Source: DASUPK01 sp963743575
Lineage (GTDB): Bacteria > Actinomycetota > Thermoleophilia > Solirubrobacterales > 70-9
DNA length: 64,000 nucleotides
Reading direction: 5' to 3'
Assembly (NCBI GenBank): GCA_963743575.1
Contig: CAVUQC010000007.1
Location: 806,001-870,000 of the forward strand
Position 1 is the first letter of the stretch, and every line of letters starts with the position of its first letter. The notes under the pieces are model-generated. The model ran no database searches and had not been told where the DNA came from. It saw only the letters and a list, made by a program, of their open reading frames with translations. The translations under genes were made by a program, and so were the position numbers. Below are positions 61,425 to 64,000 of the stretch, piece after piece.

Positions 61425-62764
61425 GCGGCCTGCTCGCCCTCGGCGTCTCCCACCGAACCGCGCCGCTGGCGCTGCGTGAGCAGCTTGCCCTGACCGAGGG
61501 GCGCGCCGCCGGCGTGCTCAACGCCTTGGTCTCCGAGGAGCCCATCAGCGAGGCGGTCACTCTCTCCACGTGCAACCGGACCGAGATCTACCTGGTGGCG
61601 ACCGACTCGGTCGAAGCCGAGGCGGCGGGTCTGGGGGTCCTCGCGCGCGAGGCCGGCATCCGGCCGACCGAGCTGCTCGGGCCGCTCTATTCGCTTCGCG
61701 GCGCTGAGGCGGCGCGCCACCTCTATCGCGTCACCGCCGGCCTCGACTCGATGATCGTGGGCGAGGCCGAGATCCAGGGCCAGGTGAAGCGCGCCTACGA
61801 GCTTGCTCTGGTCGAGGGCGCGCCCGGGCCGATCCTCAACCGGATGTTCCGCGGCGCGCTGGCGGCCGGCAAGCGGGCCCGCACCGAGACGGCCGTCGGC
61901 GAGAAGGGAGTCTCCATTCCGTCGGTCGCCGTCGAGCTTGCCCAGCGGAACCTCGGCGACCTCTCCGAGCGGCGGGTCCTGCTGATCGGCGCCGGTGAGA
62001 CCTCCGAGATCACCGCCCGGGCCCTCGCCGCCCGCGGGTCGGATGCCGTCTTCATCGCCAACCGCGGCTACAACCGCGCGATCTCCCTGGCGGAGCGCTT
62101 CGATGGAAAGGCGGTCCGGATCGATGACCTGCCGGCCCAGCTCGCGGGAGCCGACATCGTCGTCTCCGCGACCAATTCACCGCACCACCTGATCGAGCGC
62201 TCAGAGCTCGCGGTGATCATGGGCGAACGCGATTCGCGGCCCCTGCTGCTGATCGACCTCGCCGTGCCCCGCGACATCGACCCCGAGATCCGTGAGATGG
62301 AGGGGGTCAGCCTCTACGACGTTGACGAAGTCCAGGCGATCGTCGAGCAGAACGCCTCCGGCCGTGAGGTGGAGGCGCGCCACGCGAGCGGGATCCTCGA
62401 CTCCGAGCTCGCCCGCTTCGAGCAGTGGCTGGGCGCCCAGGAGGTGATGCCGACAGTCGCCGCGTTGCGCGAGCGCGCCGACGCAATCGTCTCCCAGGTC
62501 CTCTCGGAGAACGCGACCCGCTGGGAGAGCCTCTCTACCACCGACCGCGAGCGGATCGAGCAGATGGCCCGCGCGATCGCCAACCGCCTCCTGCACGAGC
62601 CGACCGTGAGGATCAAGGGGATGGCCGACCGCGAGGACGCCTATCTCCAGGTCAGCGTCCTCCGCGAGCTCTTCGGGCTCGACGCCGGGACCGAGCCGGG
62701 TCGCACCGAGGGGGCGCACGTTGCTTCCCTCGACGAGCGCCGTCGTCGCAGCGAACGCAGCTGA
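61421..62764 (+). CDS. hemA: Glutamyl-tRNA reductase
   Basis: The 447-residue enzyme commits glutamate to tetrapyrrole synthesis by the C5 pathway. It has GVSHRTAPLALRE, the catalytic TLSTCNRTEIYLV (Cys51), DSMIVGEAEIQGQVKRAY, and the NADPH-binding LLIGAGETSEITA. The last 20 residues are Arg-rich. ATG 61421 overlaps the ccmD-like stop, tying heme synthesis to heme export in one operon. Confidence 0.96.
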   Translation: MSGLLALGVSHRTAPLALREQLALTEGRAAGVLNALVSEEPISEAVTLSTCNRTEIYLVATDSVEAEAAGLGVLAREAGIRPTELLGPLYSLRGAEAARHLYRVTAGLDSMIVGEAEIQGQVKRAYELALVEGAPGPILNRMFRGALAAGKRARTETAVGEKGVSIPSVAVELAQRNLGDLSERRVLLIGAGETSEITARALAARGSDAVFIANRGYNRAISLAERFDGKAVRIDDLPAQLAGADIVVSATNSPHHLIERSELAVIMGERDSRPLLLIDLAVPRDIDPEIREMEGVSLYDVDEVQAIVEQNASGREVEARHASGILDSELARFEQWLGAQEVMPTVAALRERADAIVSQVLSENATRWESLSTTDRERIEQMARAIANRLLHEPTVRIKGMADREDAYLQVSVLRELFGLDAGTEPGRTEGAHVASLDERRRRSERS

Positions 62765-62771
62765 GGCGGCG

Positions 62772-63671
62772 ATGACTGAGCCACCGCTTCGGCTCGGCAC
62801 GCGGGGAAGCACGCTGGCCCTCGTTCAGGCGAAGGCGGTCGCCAAGGAGCTCGGCGGCGCCGAGATTGTCCCGATCAAGACCGCCGACGGCGACATCGGG
62901 GATAAGGCCCGCTTCGTCAGGGCCATCGAGCAGGCACTGCTGGACGGGGAGGTCGACCTGGCGGTGCACTCGGCCAAGGACCTTCCCTCCGAGTTGCCCG
63001 CCGGGCTGGAGATCGCCGGGGTCACCGCCCGCGAGGATGCGCGGGACGCATACGTGGGGAGCGTGGGCTCCCTCGGCAAGGTGCCGGAGGGATCGCGGAT
63101 CGGGACCTCCAGCCTGCGCCGCCGTGCCCAGATCCTGGGGCTGCGGCCCGACCTCGAGGTGGTCGAGATCCGTGGCAACGTCGACACGAGGCTGGCCAAG
63201 CTCGAGGCGGGCGACTACGACGGGCTGGTCCTGGCGGCCGCGGGACTGCGCCGGCTGGGGAGAGCCGAGCAGATCTCGTTCTGCCTCGAGCTCGACGAGC
63301 TCGTCCCATCCCCGGGCCAGGGCGCACTGGCGATCGAGGCGGCCCACGCCGCGGACCGGCCGGTGACCGCCGCCGAGTCGATCACCGACCGTGGCGCCCT
63401 CGGCACGCTGAGCGCGGAACGAGCGCTGGTGGCCGCCCTCGACGCAAGCTGCAACACACCGCTCGGCGCGCACGCGACCCTCCAGCAGGGCGGGCGGATG
63501 CGGCTGCGCACCTTCTGCGGCCTCCCCGACGGGAGCGAGTGGATCCGGGACGAGCTCGAGACCGACGCCTCGGAGCCCGAGGCGCTCGGTACGGCGCTCG
63601 CGGAGCGGATTACCTCGGCGGGCGCGAAGGACATCCTCGCCCGTGCCGAGAAGATGGCGGTCGGAGCATGA
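62772..63671 (+). CDS. hemC: Porphobilinogen deaminase (hydroxymethylbilane synthase)
   Basis: The 299-residue enzyme polymerises four porphobilinogens. It has LGTRGSTLALVQA, VHSAKDLPSELPAGL, GTSSLRRRAQI, RGNVDTRL and the dipyrromethane-cofactor Cys227 in LDASCNTPLGAHA. ATG 62772 (MTEPPLRLGTRGS) fits the family start better than an upstream GTG/ATG. The stop overlaps the next gene as ATGA. Confidence 0.96.
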   Translation: MTEPPLRLGTRGSTLALVQAKAVAKELGGAEIVPIKTADGDIGDKARFVRAIEQALLDGEVDLAVHSAKDLPSELPAGLEIAGVTAREDARDAYVGSVGSLGKVPEGSRIGTSSLRRRAQILGLRPDLEVVEIRGNVDTRLAKLEAGDYDGLVLAAAGLRRLGRAEQISFCLELDELVPSPGQGALAIEAAHAADRPVTAAESITDRGALGTLSAERALVAALDASCNTPLGAHATLQQGGRMRLRTFCGLPDGSEWIRDELETDASEPEALGTALAERITSAGAKDILARAEKMAVGA

Positions 63672-64000
63672 GCGCGGCGCCCGGCATCGTCTACCTGGTC
63701 GGTGCGGGCCCCGGGGACCCCGGGCTGATGACGACCCGCTCCCTGGAGCTGATCGTCGCGGCGGACGTGATCGTCCACGATCGCCTCATTCCCCGAGAGG
63801 CTCTCGCGCCCGCCCGGCCCGAGGCGGAGCTGATCTACGTCGGCAAGGAGCCGGGCTCGGCGAGCGTCCCGCAGGAGGGGATCGCCGACCTGCTGGTCGA
63901 CCGGGCGAGAAAGGGCAATCTCGTCGTCCGGCTGAAGGGCGGCGATCCGTTCGTCTTCGGCCGCGGCGGCGAGGAGGCGGAGGCGCTGGCCGATGCCGAG
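63668..64000 (+). CDS. cobA: Uroporphyrinogen-III C-methyltransferase, N-terminal part (cut by window end)
   Basis: The 111 visible residues match SUMT/CobA: YLVGAGPGDPGLMTTRSLEL, ADVIVHDRLIP, YVGKEPG, and LVVRLKGGDPFVFGRGGEEA. It methylates uroporphyrinogen III on the siroheme/cobalamin branch. In actinobacteria this gene is often fused to hemD, which cannot be checked here. ATG 63668 overlaps the hemC stop by four bases. Confidence 0.93.
   Translation, partial: MSAAPGIVYLVGAGPGDPGLMTTRSLELIVAADVIVHDRLIPREALAPARPEAELIYVGKEPGSASVPQEGIADLLVDRARKGNLVVRLKGGDPFVFGRGGEEAEALADAE

Overview
The window is high-GC, gene-dense chromosomal DNA with many GTG starts. Its gene content is actinobacterial: a DUF2342 zinc-protease-like protein next to an inositol monophosphatase, a PAC2-family protein, a polyprenol-phosphate mannosyltransferase, a GT87-type mannosyltransferase, DrrAB-type efflux, and a fused UvrD-helicase/PD-(D/E)XK nuclease. 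Secreted proteins with Lys/Arg-rich tails and the ccm-hem gene order suggest a deep-branching lineage such as Thermoleophilia/Solirubrobacterales; that placement is an inference. I saw no rRNA, tRNA, CRISPR array, insertion sequence or prophage.

Layout. 1-2.1 kb: tail of a Crp/Fnr regulator, L-isoaspartyl methyltransferase, ASCH protein, frameshifted SRPBCC gene. 2.17-4.3 kb: CIRCE-controlled groES-groEL with a terminator. 4.3-9.1 kb: SDR protein, 7Fe-type ferredoxin, two secreted proteins (one CAP-domain), GT87 glycosyltransferase, Mrp ATPase. 9.27-9.9 kb: an octapeptide-repeat protein behind two tandem LexA-like boxes. 9.9-15.1 kb: DUF2342, inositol monophosphatase, helicase-nuclease. 15.1-28.6 kb: three efflux systems, each with a TetR regulator and visible operator palindromes (SMR, MFS, DrrAB ABC), interspersed with PAC2, a YhaM-like exonuclease, split TauE/SafE halves, trehalose phosphatase, PolX, a mannosyltransferase and thioredoxin. 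28.6-41.3 kb: RidA remnant, membrane protein, HAD hydrolase, ileS, VOC protein, RTX/beta-propeller protein, MarR, lipoprotein, fumarase, FAD oxidoreductase, beta-helix secreted protein, aldehyde dehydrogenase. 41.5-50.1 kb: SpoIID-like protein, aldo-keto reductase, methylthioadenosine salvage pair, YchF, PAP2, BtrH-like protein, methylmalonyl-CoA epimerase. 50.1-57 kb: DUF1385, M20 peptidase, chromate transporter, RarA, aldehyde dehydrogenase with a basic N-terminal tail. 57-59 kb: tandem paralogous secreted proteins with three Cys-paired repeats. 59-64 kb: overlapping ccmABCD-hemA-hemC-cobA operon for heme export and tetrapyrrole synthesis, running off the window.

Three window-wide patterns stand out. 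First, about 25 genes have a TANNNT hexamer 6-9 bases upstream of an ATG or GTG with no ribosome binding site, which implies widespread leaderless mRNAs. Second, in seven tandem gene pairs the stop codon of the upstream gene supplies the first three bases of the next gene's -10 hexamer. Third, seven convergent pairs overlap by exactly the shared tetranucleotide CTAG or TTAG. Four loci (about 1905, 17970-18513, 28593-28840, 52300-52349) carry frameshifts, which are either gene decay or errors in a draft or metagenomic assembly.
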